From Euryarchaeota archaeon UBA169 (lineage in GTDB: Archaea > Thermoplasmatota > Poseidoniia > MGIII > CG-Epi1): 14,539 nucleotides of DNA. The notes under the pieces were generated by a model. That model saw only the letters and a list, made by a program, of their open reading frames with translations, made no database searches and was not told where the DNA came from. Below are positions 5,793 to 14,200 of the stretch, one piece after another. A program made the position numbers and the translations under genes. The stretch is taken from NCBI GenBank assembly GCA_002497685.1, contig DAEH01000049.1:1-14539 (forward strand). The letters are read 5' to 3'. Position 1 is the first letter of the stretch. Every line of letters begins with the position of its first letter.

Positions 5793-6728
5793 TCATGATA
5801 AAGATTTACTAGTTTCTAAATCTTTTGACGAATCTACTGAACCATAAACTGTTACGCCGATTATGGAACCAAGAATAAGAATCATGCCTATTGCCTGTTG
5901 TAATGACGGAGATTCAGACAATAAAATTATTCCCCAAACTATTGTTAAAGTGGGCTGAAGAAGAATTGCAAATGAAGTATAAGCTGCAGGCAACCTAGGT
6001 AATGAATAAGCTATAGCTAACCAGCCGATTACCTGACTTAAGATTGCTAAGGCTAACAACCAGCCATGTGATGGAAAAGAAGGCTGAAAATCGATTGGAT
6101 AAACGTGTATAGACTTTAACGGGAGAAAACTAAGTATTACAAGTCCAAGTGCGCAGCCTGCTGTAGAATCAAATTGTAAATTAACTGCTGGAGCTAATTC
6201 TCTATTTGCAAAACGATAAATTATTAGAAATAATGAATAAAATATCGCTGTAAAAATTCCGGCAATTACGCCTCTAATTGGATGCTCTCCATAAGGATCT
6301 TCGTCTAAAACTCCAGATATTAATAATAGCCCAATCATTACAACTGGTAAAGAAACTAATATTGATAGATTAGGCCGTTCTCCAAATAACCACCAACTCA
6401 TTAATGTCACTATAATTACCTGTGAATTACCAATCAAAGTACCAATTCCTGTTCCTATCCAGTCAACTGTGCTATGATAAGCCAGAAAGTCAAGTGCAAA
6501 GGCAAAGCCTGCAATAACTGCAATAAATCTTGTATTAAGAGAACGAGAGTCTGTTACTTTGCTAAACCACATTAATAGAAAAAGAAAAGGAAGCGCATAA
6601 AGCATTCTAAAAAACGCTCCTGTCAACGGATTTGTATCTGATATTGAATACAAAATCGGAGCAAAGGAAACTACAACTCCTCCAAACATGGCAATTGCCA
6701 TAGGTTTCTGAAGATTTTTAGATTCCAT
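5793..6728 (-). CDS. EamA/DMT-family transporter
   Basis: A 311-aa integral membrane protein with ten predicted helices in two related halves (about residues 10-137 and 150-293). This is the size and two-fold repeat of the EamA branch of the drug/metabolite transporter superfamily. Visible family features include NPLTGAFFRMLYALPFLFLL in helix 2, a glycine-rich GTGIGTLIGNSQVIIVTLMS, LFGERPNLSILVSLPVVMIG (the E-R/P signature after helix 4), and LQPTLTIVWGIILLSESPSL as its counterpart in the second half. Substrates in this family range from amino acids and metabolites to nucleotide sugars, so none can be assigned. The start ATG is 21-28 bases from a TATA-like box, giving a leaderless mRNA. It probably heads the operon with the four-cysteine and 51-aa genes. 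Confidence 0.9.
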   Translation of the reverse strand: MESKNLQKPMAIAMFGGVVVSFAPILYSISDTNPLTGAFFRMLYALPFLFLLMWFSKVTDSRSLNTRFIAVIAGFAFALDFLAYHSTVDWIGTGIGTLIGNSQVIIVTLMSWWLFGERPNLSILVSLPVVMIGLLLISGVLDEDPYGEHPIRGVIAGIFTAIFYSLFLIIYRFANRELAPAVNLQFDSTAGCALGLVILSFLPLKSIHVYPIDFQPSFPSHGWLLALAILSQVIGWLAIAYSLPRLPAAYTSFAILLQPTLTIVWGIILLSESPSLQQAIGMILILGSIIGVTVYGSVDSSKDLETSKSLS

Positions 6729-6748
6729 GTTTTAACATCTCAACGCCC

Positions 6749-6756
6749 ATATATGA
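6749..6756 (-). promoter_or_regulatory. TATA-like box for the DMT transporter
   Basis: CATATATG on the minus strand is centred about 24 bases before the ATG at 6728. It lies in the short gap between the tRNA-Glu T-tract and the transporter. Confidence 0.45.
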
Positions 6757-6780
6757 AGAAAACTAGTACTTCTATTATTC

Positions 6781-6788
6781 AAAAAAAA
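6781..6788 (-). terminator. T-tract terminator after tRNA-Glu
   Basis: Read on the minus strand, the CCA of tRNA-Glu is followed at once by eight T residues. A run of T is the usual archaeal termination signal. The tract also separates the tRNA from the downstream transporter on the same strand. Confidence 0.6.
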
Positions 6789-6866
6789 TGGTGCTCCCGC
6801 CGGGATTTGAACCCGGGTATTCGGCTCGAAAGGCCGAGATGATGGGCCGGACTACACCACGGGAGC
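6789..6866 (-). tRNA. tRNA-Glu (anticodon UUC)
   Basis: The cloverleaf is clear. The acceptor stem is GCUCCCG/CGGGAGC with discriminator A and an encoded CCA (6791-6789). The D arm contains GUGUAGUCCGGCC. The anticodon stem is UCGGC/GCCGA with loop CUUUCGA, giving anticodon UUC. The T arm is CCGGG UUCAAAU CCCGG. The D arm and anticodon arm strongly resemble other archaeal tRNA-Glu. A TTAAAT-like box at 6891-6897 precedes it. Confidence 0.95.
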
Positions 6867-6890
6867 TAATTTACATCTTACAAAGCTAGG

Positions 6891-6897
6891 ATTTAAT
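6891..6897 (-). promoter_or_regulatory. TATA-like box for tRNA-Glu
   Basis: ATTAAAT on the minus strand is 25-31 bases upstream of the first tRNA base. The bases 6867-6911 hold nothing else between the tRNA and the end of the coiled-coil gene. Confidence 0.4.
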
Positions 6898-6911
6898 ATT
6901 ATTGTATTGAT

Positions 6912-7136
6912 TTATACTTCGAATGATTGAAGTTTTGATTTCAACTTTTCTATCTGTCTCTGGAAATTTTCCCTCTGTATTGCCAGCTCACCCTGATAAC
7001 GTGTCTGGGAAGCCTCTAATGCTTCATAATTCTCAGATTTAACTTTTTCCAAACCTAATTTGTATGATTCCCTTTCTTCTTCTAACAAAGATTCTAACTC
7101 TTTAATTCTCTGCTTTAAGGAATCTATTTCATTCAC
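6912..7136 (-). CDS. 74-aa coiled-coil protein, GTG start
   Basis: The whole protein is one charged helix with regular hydrophobic positions: IDSLKQRIKELESLLEEERE, then LEKVKSENYEALEASQTRY, then QRQIEKLKSKLQSFEV. It has no Cys, Pro or Gly in the central region apart from isolated Gly. It will be a coiled coil, presumably dimeric. Low-information sequences of this kind cannot be assigned to a family. The start is GTG: the codon before it is TGC, and an in-frame TAA lies just upstream. TTTAAA at 7157-7162 is centred 24 bases before the GTG. It is divergently placed to the M50 peptidase gene. Confidence 0.6.
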   Translation of the reverse strand: MNEIDSLKQRIKELESLLEEERESYKLGLEKVKSENYEALEASQTRYQGELAIQRENFQRQIEKLKSKLQSFEV

Positions 7137-7156
7137 GCATTACATTTGGACTGCAC

Positions 7157-7189
7157 TTTAAACCATTAGTTCCACAACTGTCTTAATAC
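7157..7189. promoter_or_regulatory. Divergent promoter region (coiled-coil gene and M50 peptidase operon)
   Basis: The 72 bases between the two starts hold TTTAAA (7157-7162), at the right distance for the leftward GTG at 7136, and TTAATAC (7183-7189), 20-26 bases before the rightward ATG at 7209. Both matches are weak, and each rests on spacing. Neither start has a clear Shine-Dalgarno sequence. Confidence 0.3.
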
Positions 7190-7208
7190 GCATTGTATTG
7201 TTTATGTA

Positions 7209-7931
7209 ATGTGGAGAGATCCTTCAAGAACTATTCAGAATTACCAAATTAAGTACGTTGTCTCTGATGGTTGGGGCGATCCTATTCAGGTCAATAGAAG
7301 GCCAAACTCCAAAATGTCATTCTCGAGTTATGAGAAAGAACAGCTTAGAGAATCAATAGGGATATTGACTATTGCATTCACATTAGCCCTTAGTGATGGA
7401 TTAAGAAAAGTTATGAATGATCCAAATATTCTAATAAACACTTTACCTTTAGCTTTTGCTGCTGTAATGACTGGTTTTTTGTTGCATGAATTAGCACATA
7501 AGTGGATGGCCCAACAATATGGCTGCTGGGCAGAGTATAGAGGAAATAAGAACGGACTTTACTTTGCATTACTGATGTCTGTATTTGGGTTTCTACTAGC
7601 TGCACCAGGTGCCGTAATGGTCTCTGGAAACATTACAAATCGACAAAATGGAATTATTGCTGCAGTGGGACCTTTAACAAACATAGCCATTGCAATCATA
7701 GCATTTCCTTTTTACATATTTACTGCAAATATAGATCTTTGGATTGTAGGCGAACTTGCCCGATTTTTAATTATTATAAACCTAATTCTCGCAGGATTTA
7801 ACATGGTGCCCGTCAAACCTTTAGATGGCTCAAAAATAATTGTATGGAGTAAAGTTGCATACTTTGGGATTGTTGGTAGTATTCTTGCATTAGCCCTAGT
7901 TTATTGGAATATGCCAACTCTATCTTTCTGA
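7209..7931 (+). CDS. Site-2-protease-like M50 metallopeptidase
   Basis: A 240-aa polytopic protein of the M50 (site-2 protease) type, which cuts substrates inside the membrane. The zinc motif HELAH is at residues 93-97 within helix MTGFLLHELAHKWMAQQ. A GPLTN motif at 154-158 matches the conserved G-P/P-xx-N core. The third ligand motif PLDG is at 204-207 (MVPVKPLDGSKIIVW), providing the catalytic Asp. There are about five or six membrane segments, and no PDZ domain. The N-terminal 40 residues are soluble. Its short length fits the archaeal minimal family. The start ATG at 7209 is the first in frame near the promoter. The DCC gene follows with an ATGA overlap, so the cluster is probably translated together. 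The substrate is unknown. Confidence 0.92.
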   Translation: MWRDPSRTIQNYQIKYVVSDGWGDPIQVNRRPNSKMSFSSYEKEQLRESIGILTIAFTLALSDGLRKVMNDPNILINTLPLAFAAVMTGFLLHELAHKWMAQQYGCWAEYRGNKNGLYFALLMSVFGFLLAAPGAVMVSGNITNRQNGIIAAVGPLTNIAIAIIAFPFYIFTANIDLWIVGELARFLIIINLILAGFNMVPVKPLDGSKIIVWSKVAYFGIVGSILALALVYWNMPTLSF

Positions 7932-8287
7932 TGACTACTACTTGGGTCCTTTATGATGGAATTTGCAGCTTTTGTACAAGTAGTGTAAGTAATTTTGAAA
8001 AAAGTCTAGAGAAACGGAATTGTAAAATAAAACCTCTCCAAAATAAAACGGTAATGAGAATTTTAGGCATTGAAGAAGGCGACGATTTACCTGAAATGAA
8101 GATAATCGGAGATGATAGAAAATTATACGGTGGAGCAAGAGGAATTATCTTTCTATGTAGAAAAATATGGTGGGCTTGGCCTTTGTGGGCCTTAGCACAC
8201 TTACCGTTAACTATGAATATTCTAGATTATATCTACAAATGGGTCGCAAAGAATAGACATCGTGCTGTTGTATGTGAACTAAAATGA
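7931..8287 (+). CDS. DCC-family (DUF393) putative thiol-disulfide oxidoreductase
   Basis: The 118-aa protein starts at an ATG overlapping the previous stop (ATGA). A longer in-frame start at 7904 would overlap the peptidase by 28 bases and is less likely. The N-terminus WVLYDGICSFC has the DGxCxxC signature of the DCC/DUF393 family, with Cys12 and Cys15 in a thioredoxin-like position. Residues ~70-75 (KLYGGARGIIFLC) and the Trp/Pro-rich WWAWPLWALAHLP are typical of the family's second half. The hydrophobic tail suggests membrane contact. The family is thought to act in thiol-disulfide chemistry, but the reaction is not well established. It sits between two membrane-protein genes, and it overlaps the next gene by four bases. 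Confidence 0.85.
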   Translation: MTTTWVLYDGICSFCTSSVSNFEKSLEKRNCKIKPLQNKTVMRILGIEEGDDLPEMKIIGDDRKLYGGARGIIFLCRKIWWAWPLWALAHLPLTMNILDYIYKWVAKNRHRAVVCELK

Positions 8288-9555
8288 AAATTGCACCACT
8301 AATTGCCATAATATTTGCCTTTTTCCTAATTGCAATATATCCCATTTATTCTGATAATGGCGTAGATGAAAATTTAACATATTCTGACGATGATAATGAT
8401 GGAATTACTAATGATAAAGATAAATGCCTTGATGAAAATGCAAGTGGTAAAGATATAGATGAAGATGGCTGTATAGACTCTGAAATCAGTAAAGAAGAAG
8501 TTGATTATTTAGAAAGGTTAGCGAAAATAAATATTGGTCAATACATCATTTTTGCAGTAATTTCTCTGTTTTCAACTGCAATTTATTGGGAAAGAGATAG
8601 AATTACTGCCTTACTTACTGATAAAGACGAATTAGAACTTGAAAATTATAAGTCCAGCCAAGGCAATGATACTGTCACAGGTTATGTAAATTATGATGAT
8701 TTAGGGAAAGATCGTGAGCTAAAGTTACAAAAAGATAAGCAGAGAAGCAGACTTAATTTCTCATTTACTGAAATGAATGCTGAAGCGAATAATTCAATTC
8801 AGATAATGGCATTAATATGTATTATTTCATTCATTCTTATCCCTGAATTTTCTTGGCTAAATGTAGAGGGGGGACGAATTACTTCTGATAACGAAGAAAA
8901 TAATTTTGAAGTGAAGCATTATTCTTTTCTATTAGAGCACACATACCCTATATCTGAAAATGAAACCAATGTTTTAGGGTACATTAGTTCTGATTGTACC
9001 AATGAGATAGATGAAATTCACAATTGCAACTATCGCTCTTCGCTATTTTACACGATTGATAATATTTTATCAGTCTCAATTATGCTTTGCTCATTATTGA
9101 TATTACTTGCTTTCCGTGCGGAAAAATATAGGAAAGTTATAGCTGCTGTCTTTTCAGTAAACTTGATAATTACAATGTCTACTTTGCTAATTTTTACCGC
9201 TTTGATTGACAATGCTCTTGAAGCTGATGAACCAATTATCGATTCTATTCAGAATGCTGGTAGTGGATGTTGGATGAAATCTCCAGTTATTTGGGGAGAT
9301 GGAAATTGTGTAGGGATGGATTCAGATGGTAATGTTTATTCTGAAACATTTACGTTTAGCCCCGGGATTACATATTATTTAATTTTAATCTGTATTTCAG
9401 TACTTTTCTTAGGCTGGTTTACAAGCATTGAACCATTGCTCGAATCAAAGAAAATTAGTTGGGCAAACGCGATGAAAAATAACTGGCAAGTTTTCGCAAT
9501 TATTGCAATTATAGTCTTCCTTTGGAGAATTAACGTCTTGATTACGAATGTTTAG
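8284..9555 (+). CDS. Membrane protein with N-terminal TSP3-type calcium-binding repeat
   Basis: A 423-aa protein with a signal peptide-like start (residues 1-23, KIAPLIAIIFAFFLIAIYP). A thrombospondin type-3-like Asp-rich loop follows (SDDDNDGITNDKDKC, then KDIDEDGCID), with Cys48 and Cys63. This is a common exported calcium-binding motif in marine archaea. It is followed by about six hydrophobic segments, near IGQYIIFAVISLF, IQIMALICIISFI, ILSVSIMLCSLLILL, KVIAAVFSVNLIITM, ITYYLILICISVLFLGWF and VFAIIAIIVFLWRI. The large loop between the second and third spans carries paired cysteines. The ATG overlaps the DCC stop (ATGA). It could be a client of the neighbouring oxidoreductase or peptidase; that is inference. 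The function is unknown. Confidence 0.8.
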   Translation: MKIAPLIAIIFAFFLIAIYPIYSDNGVDENLTYSDDDNDGITNDKDKCLDENASGKDIDEDGCIDSEISKEEVDYLERLAKINIGQYIIFAVISLFSTAIYWERDRITALLTDKDELELENYKSSQGNDTVTGYVNYDDLGKDRELKLQKDKQRSRLNFSFTEMNAEANNSIQIMALICIISFILIPEFSWLNVEGGRITSDNEENNFEVKHYSFLLEHTYPISENETNVLGYISSDCTNEIDEIHNCNYRSSLFYTIDNILSVSIMLCSLLILLAFRAEKYRKVIAAVFSVNLIITMSTLLIFTALIDNALEADEPIIDSIQNAGSGCWMKSPVIWGDGNCVGMDSDGNVYSETFTFSPGITYYLILICISVLFLGWFTSIEPLLESKKISWANAMKNNWQVFAIIAIIVFLWRINVLITNV

Positions 9556-9556
9556 A

Positions 9557-9643
9557 TGGTGCGGGGGGAGGGATTCGAACCCTCGTACCACTAAGGACCG
9601 GATCTTAAGTCCGGCGCAATTGGCCAGGCTATGCGACCCCCGC
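9557..9643 (-). tRNA. tRNA-Leu (anticodon UAA)
   Basis: The acceptor stem GCGGGGG/CCCCCGC carries discriminator A and an encoded CCA (9559-9557). The D arm is GCAUAGCCUGGCCAAUUGCG. The anticodon stem is CCGGA/UCCGG with loop CUUAAGA, so the anticodon is UAA, reading UUA/UUG. A long variable arm (UCCUUAGUGGUAC) marks a class II tRNA, as expected for Leu. The T arm is GAGGG UUCGAAU CCCUC. The CCA end is one base from the stop codon of the convergent membrane-protein gene. Confidence 0.95.
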
Positions 9644-9666
9644 AGTTTAGAACCCATGTAGAGAAC

Positions 9667-9674
9667 CTTTAAAG
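9667..9674 (-). promoter_or_regulatory. TATA-like box for tRNA-Leu
   Basis: CTTTAAAG on the minus strand is 24-31 bases upstream of the first tRNA base. The rest of 9644-9719 holds an A-rich run (9687-9694) that may serve the rightward 519-aa gene. No better promoter is visible for that gene. Confidence 0.4.
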
Positions 9675-9719
9675 AGAGCTTCATTGTAAAAAAATTAGCT
9701 AAAGTTTAGGTAATTACTA

Positions 9720-11279
9720 ATGTCTACTGCAACAACTGCCAAAATAATATCGCAAGCTGGGAAGGCAAATCCACCTTCATTGGTAGCATTATATGGTGGG
9801 ACTTTGGGAGAAAGAAAAGCTGCAATTACTGAGGTTGAAAACGATCTTCAAGCTGTTGGATTAAACGTTATTGAGTTCAACGCAAGGCGATACTTATCTG
9901 AAAATGATTTGTGTTTACCACTTATTCAACAAATAGTTACCGAACTAAAAGGAAATTCTGGAAGTAATGGAACCACTTCTGATTTAGTAAATCGAATAAA
10001 CGAAAGTGCTCCTGTAATTTTATCCACCAGTCTTTCAAGCGAAAATAGAGTAGAGATGATTCATCAGTTTGATTCTTCTATGAAGAAATTAGCTGCAATA
10101 TCTATAGATAAGAAACCACTTGTGATTACTCTGCAAGGTATTGAAAGAGCAGTTTCTGGATCATTCACAAAAATATCTGAATTTATCTCGAATTACATCA
10201 ATATTAATGGTTTCATGTTTATTATCTCATTAGGTAATGAAAATCTAGACAAAGAACTTCTAGAAGCAAATATTAATATTTCTTCTGAAGAGTTTTTAGA
10301 AGATACTTTTGATTTTGTAGCGAAATTTGGTGCTGCAAATAATTCTGTGATTAAGGAAAAGAAAGATACTGCTAATGATGACTTATTCACACCACCAGTT
10401 GGATTGGAAGTTGAAAGTGGCGCTGCAATAGCTGCAAAAAGAAAAGGTCGTAATATTCCTAATGCGCCAATAAAGAAAAGCTCTAGTGGATTTAAAGTAA
10501 GAGAATTGGCTGGAAAGAAAGCCACAATCCGAAAAAATAAACCAATGAGGAAAATCGTTAGGAAAGTAAGTTCACATAAAAAATCTGTCAAATTTAAGCC
10601 AGTCAATTCCAATAAAAGTAGTGCATTCTTAAAAGCTGTACAGTCTAGTGATATTTTTGCTGCTAAAAAATTTTGGACTAAAGCTAATACTCTTTCTTAT
10701 GAAGAATTTACAAAAGTAGTTAACACTATTTTGAATGAAGCTGGAAATAAAGATTCAAGAGTAAGAGCTACTGCAATAACTGGTTTAGCATCAATTGCAA
10801 AAGGCGTATCTTGGGAAATGCCTTCTGAAGTAATGGATCGTGCATTAATTATGACTGGAGATGGATCGAAAGAGGTCAAAGATGCTGCTGCAGATGCTAT
10901 AAAAGAAATGAATGCTGCAGGTGTAGACAAAGGGCCAGCAACTCAATCTAATACTGAATCTACCAATACCTCTGAGTCTATGGAATTAAATGAATTGGAT
11001 ACTGATAGTATGCTAGGTAAAACCTCTGGAAGTGTGGCTTCTATGTCAATAGGTTCTGGAACTGGAGGTGTGAAGGTAATGGGAGGAAATCAGTCAAGCT
11101 TTGGCAGTGCTCCAACATTTAAAATGTCTGAAGAAATACCGTCAATTAAGAAGGATAATGTACCTAAATTCAAACCAACTGAAAATAAAAATACTTTCAA
11201 AGCAGTAGATGATAAGAAAGTCCCAAAATTTAAACCTACTGAAAAGAAGAAGAAAAATATGTTTAAAGTTGTAGACTAA
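9720..11279 (+). CDS. Degenerate KAP-like P-loop NTPase with HEAT-like and repeated tail
   Basis: A 519-aa protein. The first ~200 residues resemble KAP-type NTPases. The order is a hydrophobic strand and a Walker-A-like loop (LYGGTLGERKAAI, 24-36), then FNARRYLSENDLCLPLIQQI (53-72; KAP members have FNAWRYE...PLL), then LVITLQGIER (134-143), where KAP has hhhhDDLDR. Both Walker motifs are altered: GxGKS/T reads GERKA, and the Asp pair reads Gln-Gly. ATP hydrolysis is therefore doubtful. Residues ~240-300 are Lys/Arg-rich. ~310-400 hold two HEAT-like helical repeats (SRVRATAITGLASIA, KEVKDAAADAIKEM). The tail repeats VPKFKPTE twice, and FKAVD/FKVVD. It reads as a soluble scaffold. The ATG at 9720 is the first in frame. 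Its stop overlaps the IleRS stop. Confidence 0.6.
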   Translation: MSTATTAKIISQAGKANPPSLVALYGGTLGERKAAITEVENDLQAVGLNVIEFNARRYLSENDLCLPLIQQIVTELKGNSGSNGTTSDLVNRINESAPVILSTSLSSENRVEMIHQFDSSMKKLAAISIDKKPLVITLQGIERAVSGSFTKISEFISNYININGFMFIISLGNENLDKELLEANINISSEEFLEDTFDFVAKFGAANNSVIKEKKDTANDDLFTPPVGLEVESGAAIAAKRKGRNIPNAPIKKSSSGFKVRELAGKKATIRKNKPMRKIVRKVSSHKKSVKFKPVNSNKSSAFLKAVQSSDIFAAKKFWTKANTLSYEEFTKVVNTILNEAGNKDSRVRATAITGLASIAKGVSWEMPSEVMDRALIMTGDGSKEVKDAAADAIKEMNAAGVDKGPATQSNTESTNTSESMELNELDTDSMLGKTSGSVASMSIGSGTGGVKVMGGNQSSFGSAPTFKMSEEIPSIKKDNVPKFKPTENKNTFKAVDDKKVPKFKPTEKKKKNMFKVVD

Positions 11280-14200
11280 TCTACCTTAAAATAAATTGTA
11301 TTATCTTCGACTTGGAAATTATCGATATCTTCATTACAATCTCCAATAATTAATTCAGCTGGTTCTGAGCGAGTCTCAGACGTTATGTATTCCCAATCTT
11401 CTTTATTCAATTTTGGTGAATTGTGTTCCAACCAAACCTTTAATGATATTGAAGCTTCTAAGTCTAAATCTAGCTCTTTCCTTTTAGATTGTATGCGCCT
11501 AGTTATCTCTCTTGCTAAGCCTTTAGAAACTAAATCATCAGTAATTTCTACATCAAGTACAAGCGAAATATCTCCTATCTCTTCTACGTCAAACGTAGAA
11601 GCTGCATATCCTTCTTTTTCTACTCGTTTAATATTAATATCATCCATAGTAATATCAAATCCTGCAAGTTTCGCCTTGTTATTTTCAATGTCTGATAAAA
11701 GAGAATCTGGCTCTAGTTGTGATAATTCTGAGAGAACTTTAGGCAAATCTGCCCGACACTTGGCACCCAATACTTTATGATTAGGCATAATCTCAATTTT
11801 TTGAAATCTATCTAAAATATTTTCAGTAGTTAACTTTTCTACGTTCAATTCCTCGGCTATTATTGAATGGAATTCACTTAGATCGGGACCTCCAACGATC
11901 CAACCTTCCTTACAAGGTAATCTTTGACGACGTTTGGCTTCGACTCGAATTTTACGCCCAGTTTCAGCAAGCATTCTTACTATAGACATTCGATTTTCCA
12001 AATCTAAATCTTGTGGTGGTAAATCTTTTGAAACTAAATCCGAACCAATAGGCCAATCTGCCATATGAACTGATGTACCTGTTAAATCAAAATGTATCTT
12101 ATCTGGCATATACGGAGCTACTGGAGCCATAAGCTTACTAACTGTTAGCAAAACCTCGTGAAGGGTGAATTGACAAGCTTGTTTATCATGACTATCTGCC
12201 TCATCCCATAATCTTCTTCTTGAACGACGTACATACCAATTAGAAAGATCATTAATTACAAAATTTTCTAATTCTCTCGCTGCCTTATGAAACTCCCATG
12301 AGACGTATTGATTGTGGTAATTTTCAGCAACTGTAGAAACTCTAGAAAGAATCCATCTATCTAATGCATTTCTTTTATCAACAGTAATAAAATCTTTATT
12401 ATAATCAAAATTATCAAGTATTGCATAATCTAAATGGAATTTATGAACATTCCATAAAGTCAAAAACATTTTCGCATAGGTCTCTCTAACTCCATTAGGA
12501 TCAAAATTCATCGGATTCCAAGGTGCGCTCTGTGAAGTCATATACCAACGAATTGCATCAGTACCTTCCTTGTTGAAATGGTCCCATGGATTGACAACAT
12601 TCCCTTTAGATTTACTCATCTTCTTACCTTCATTATCTAAAATATGTCCTAAAGATAAACATCTTTTATAAGAAATATTATCAAAAACAGTAGTTGATAC
12701 TGCCAGCAAGGAATAGAACCATCCTCTAGTTTGATCCACAGCTTCACAAATATAATCTACTGGAAAACTATTTTCAAATTTGTCTTTATTCTCAAAGGGA
12801 TAATGCCATTGTGCAAAAGAAGCACACCCTGAATCAAACCAACAATCCATAACATAAGGTTCGCGAATCATATCCCCACCACAACCTTCTGCTGTACAAC
12901 ATAATTTTACATCATCTACATACGGCCTATGCAATTCTTTAGGAGCTGGTGAATCCTTTGTTTTTAGTGAATTCATTTCCTCAATGCTTCCTATACAGTG
13001 CTGGTGCCCGCATGATTCACAAATCCAAACTGGCAAAGGTGTTCCCCAGTACCTTTCTCGACTTATGGCCCAATCCTTGATATTTCTTAACCACTCGCCA
13101 ACACGGCCAGTCCCGGTCCATTCTGGAGCCCATTCCACTTGTGAATTGTAATCGATTATCTTGTCTTTTACTGCAGTCATTCTTACAAACCAACTATCCA
13201 TTGCATAGTACAATAACGGATGATCTGTTCTCCAACAATGTGGATAATCGTGAGTGTAAGTGTGTTCTCTGTATAGTCTATTCTCGCCGTCTAATAAATC
13301 AATAATTTTTGAATCACAGTCTTTTACGTAATTTCCATCTAATATCTGGTGGGTTCCTTTGATAAATTTCCCGTCCATGCCTACTGTATGTTGGGCGGGA
13401 AAACCAACTTCCATACCCAATTGATAGTCGTCCTCTCCGTACATTACAGCCGTATGGACTATACCAGTTCCATCAGTAGTTGTAACAAAATCTGCTGCCA
13501 CTACTGTCCAAGCAGTTTCTGAATCTCCTCTATTGATTGCTCCGGGAAAAAGAGGTTCATAAGCTTGGCCTACCAATTCACTACCTGGAAATTCCTCAAC
13601 AACCTCTGCATGGTGGCGTAATACTTCAGGCATTAAATCCTTAGCTAAAATTAACTCTTCACCAACTTCAGCCCCACCTCTACCTTCCCAACTATCTGAA
13701 GGTTTAGATGTAACTCTCACTCTGCAATATGTAACGTCAGGTCCAACTGCAAGACCTACATTTCCTGGCAATGTCCAAGGTGTTGTTGTCCATGCTACTA
13801 TTGATCCTTCCGAGTCTTGTAGCTTAAATTTAACATAAACTGCAGGCTCAGCTACTTCTTTGTAACCAAGAGAAACCTCATGTGTGGAATAACTGGTTCC
13901 TGTTTGCGGACAATAAGGCAATACTTTGTGACCTCTGAAAAGAAGGTCTTTGTCATGCATCTGCTTTAAAGACCACCAAGCTGATTCAATGTATTCATCG
14001 TGTAATGTGACATATGGATCATCCATATCAACCCAAAAAGCCATTCTTTCACTCATTTCACGCCAAGCTTCTTCATATGTCCATACACTTTCCTTACATT
14101 TTTGATTAAAAGCTTCCATCCCGTAAGCTTCTATCTCTTCATTAGACATTAAATTTAATTGTTTTTGAACTTCAATTTCTACAGGTAAACCATGAGTGTC

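Noticed and set aside
9445..9684. A 79-codon minus-strand frame across tRNA-Leu
   Set aside because: It is a read-through of the tRNA gene and the end of the membrane-protein gene, with no independent support.
10193..10930. Two minus-strand frames opposite the 519-aa gene
   Set aside because: They are shadows of Ser/Lys-rich coding sequence and are not supported by starts or spacing.
11385..11780. A 131-codon plus-strand frame opposite the 3' end of ileS
   Set aside because: It is a serine-rich shadow of the acidic IleRS C-terminus.
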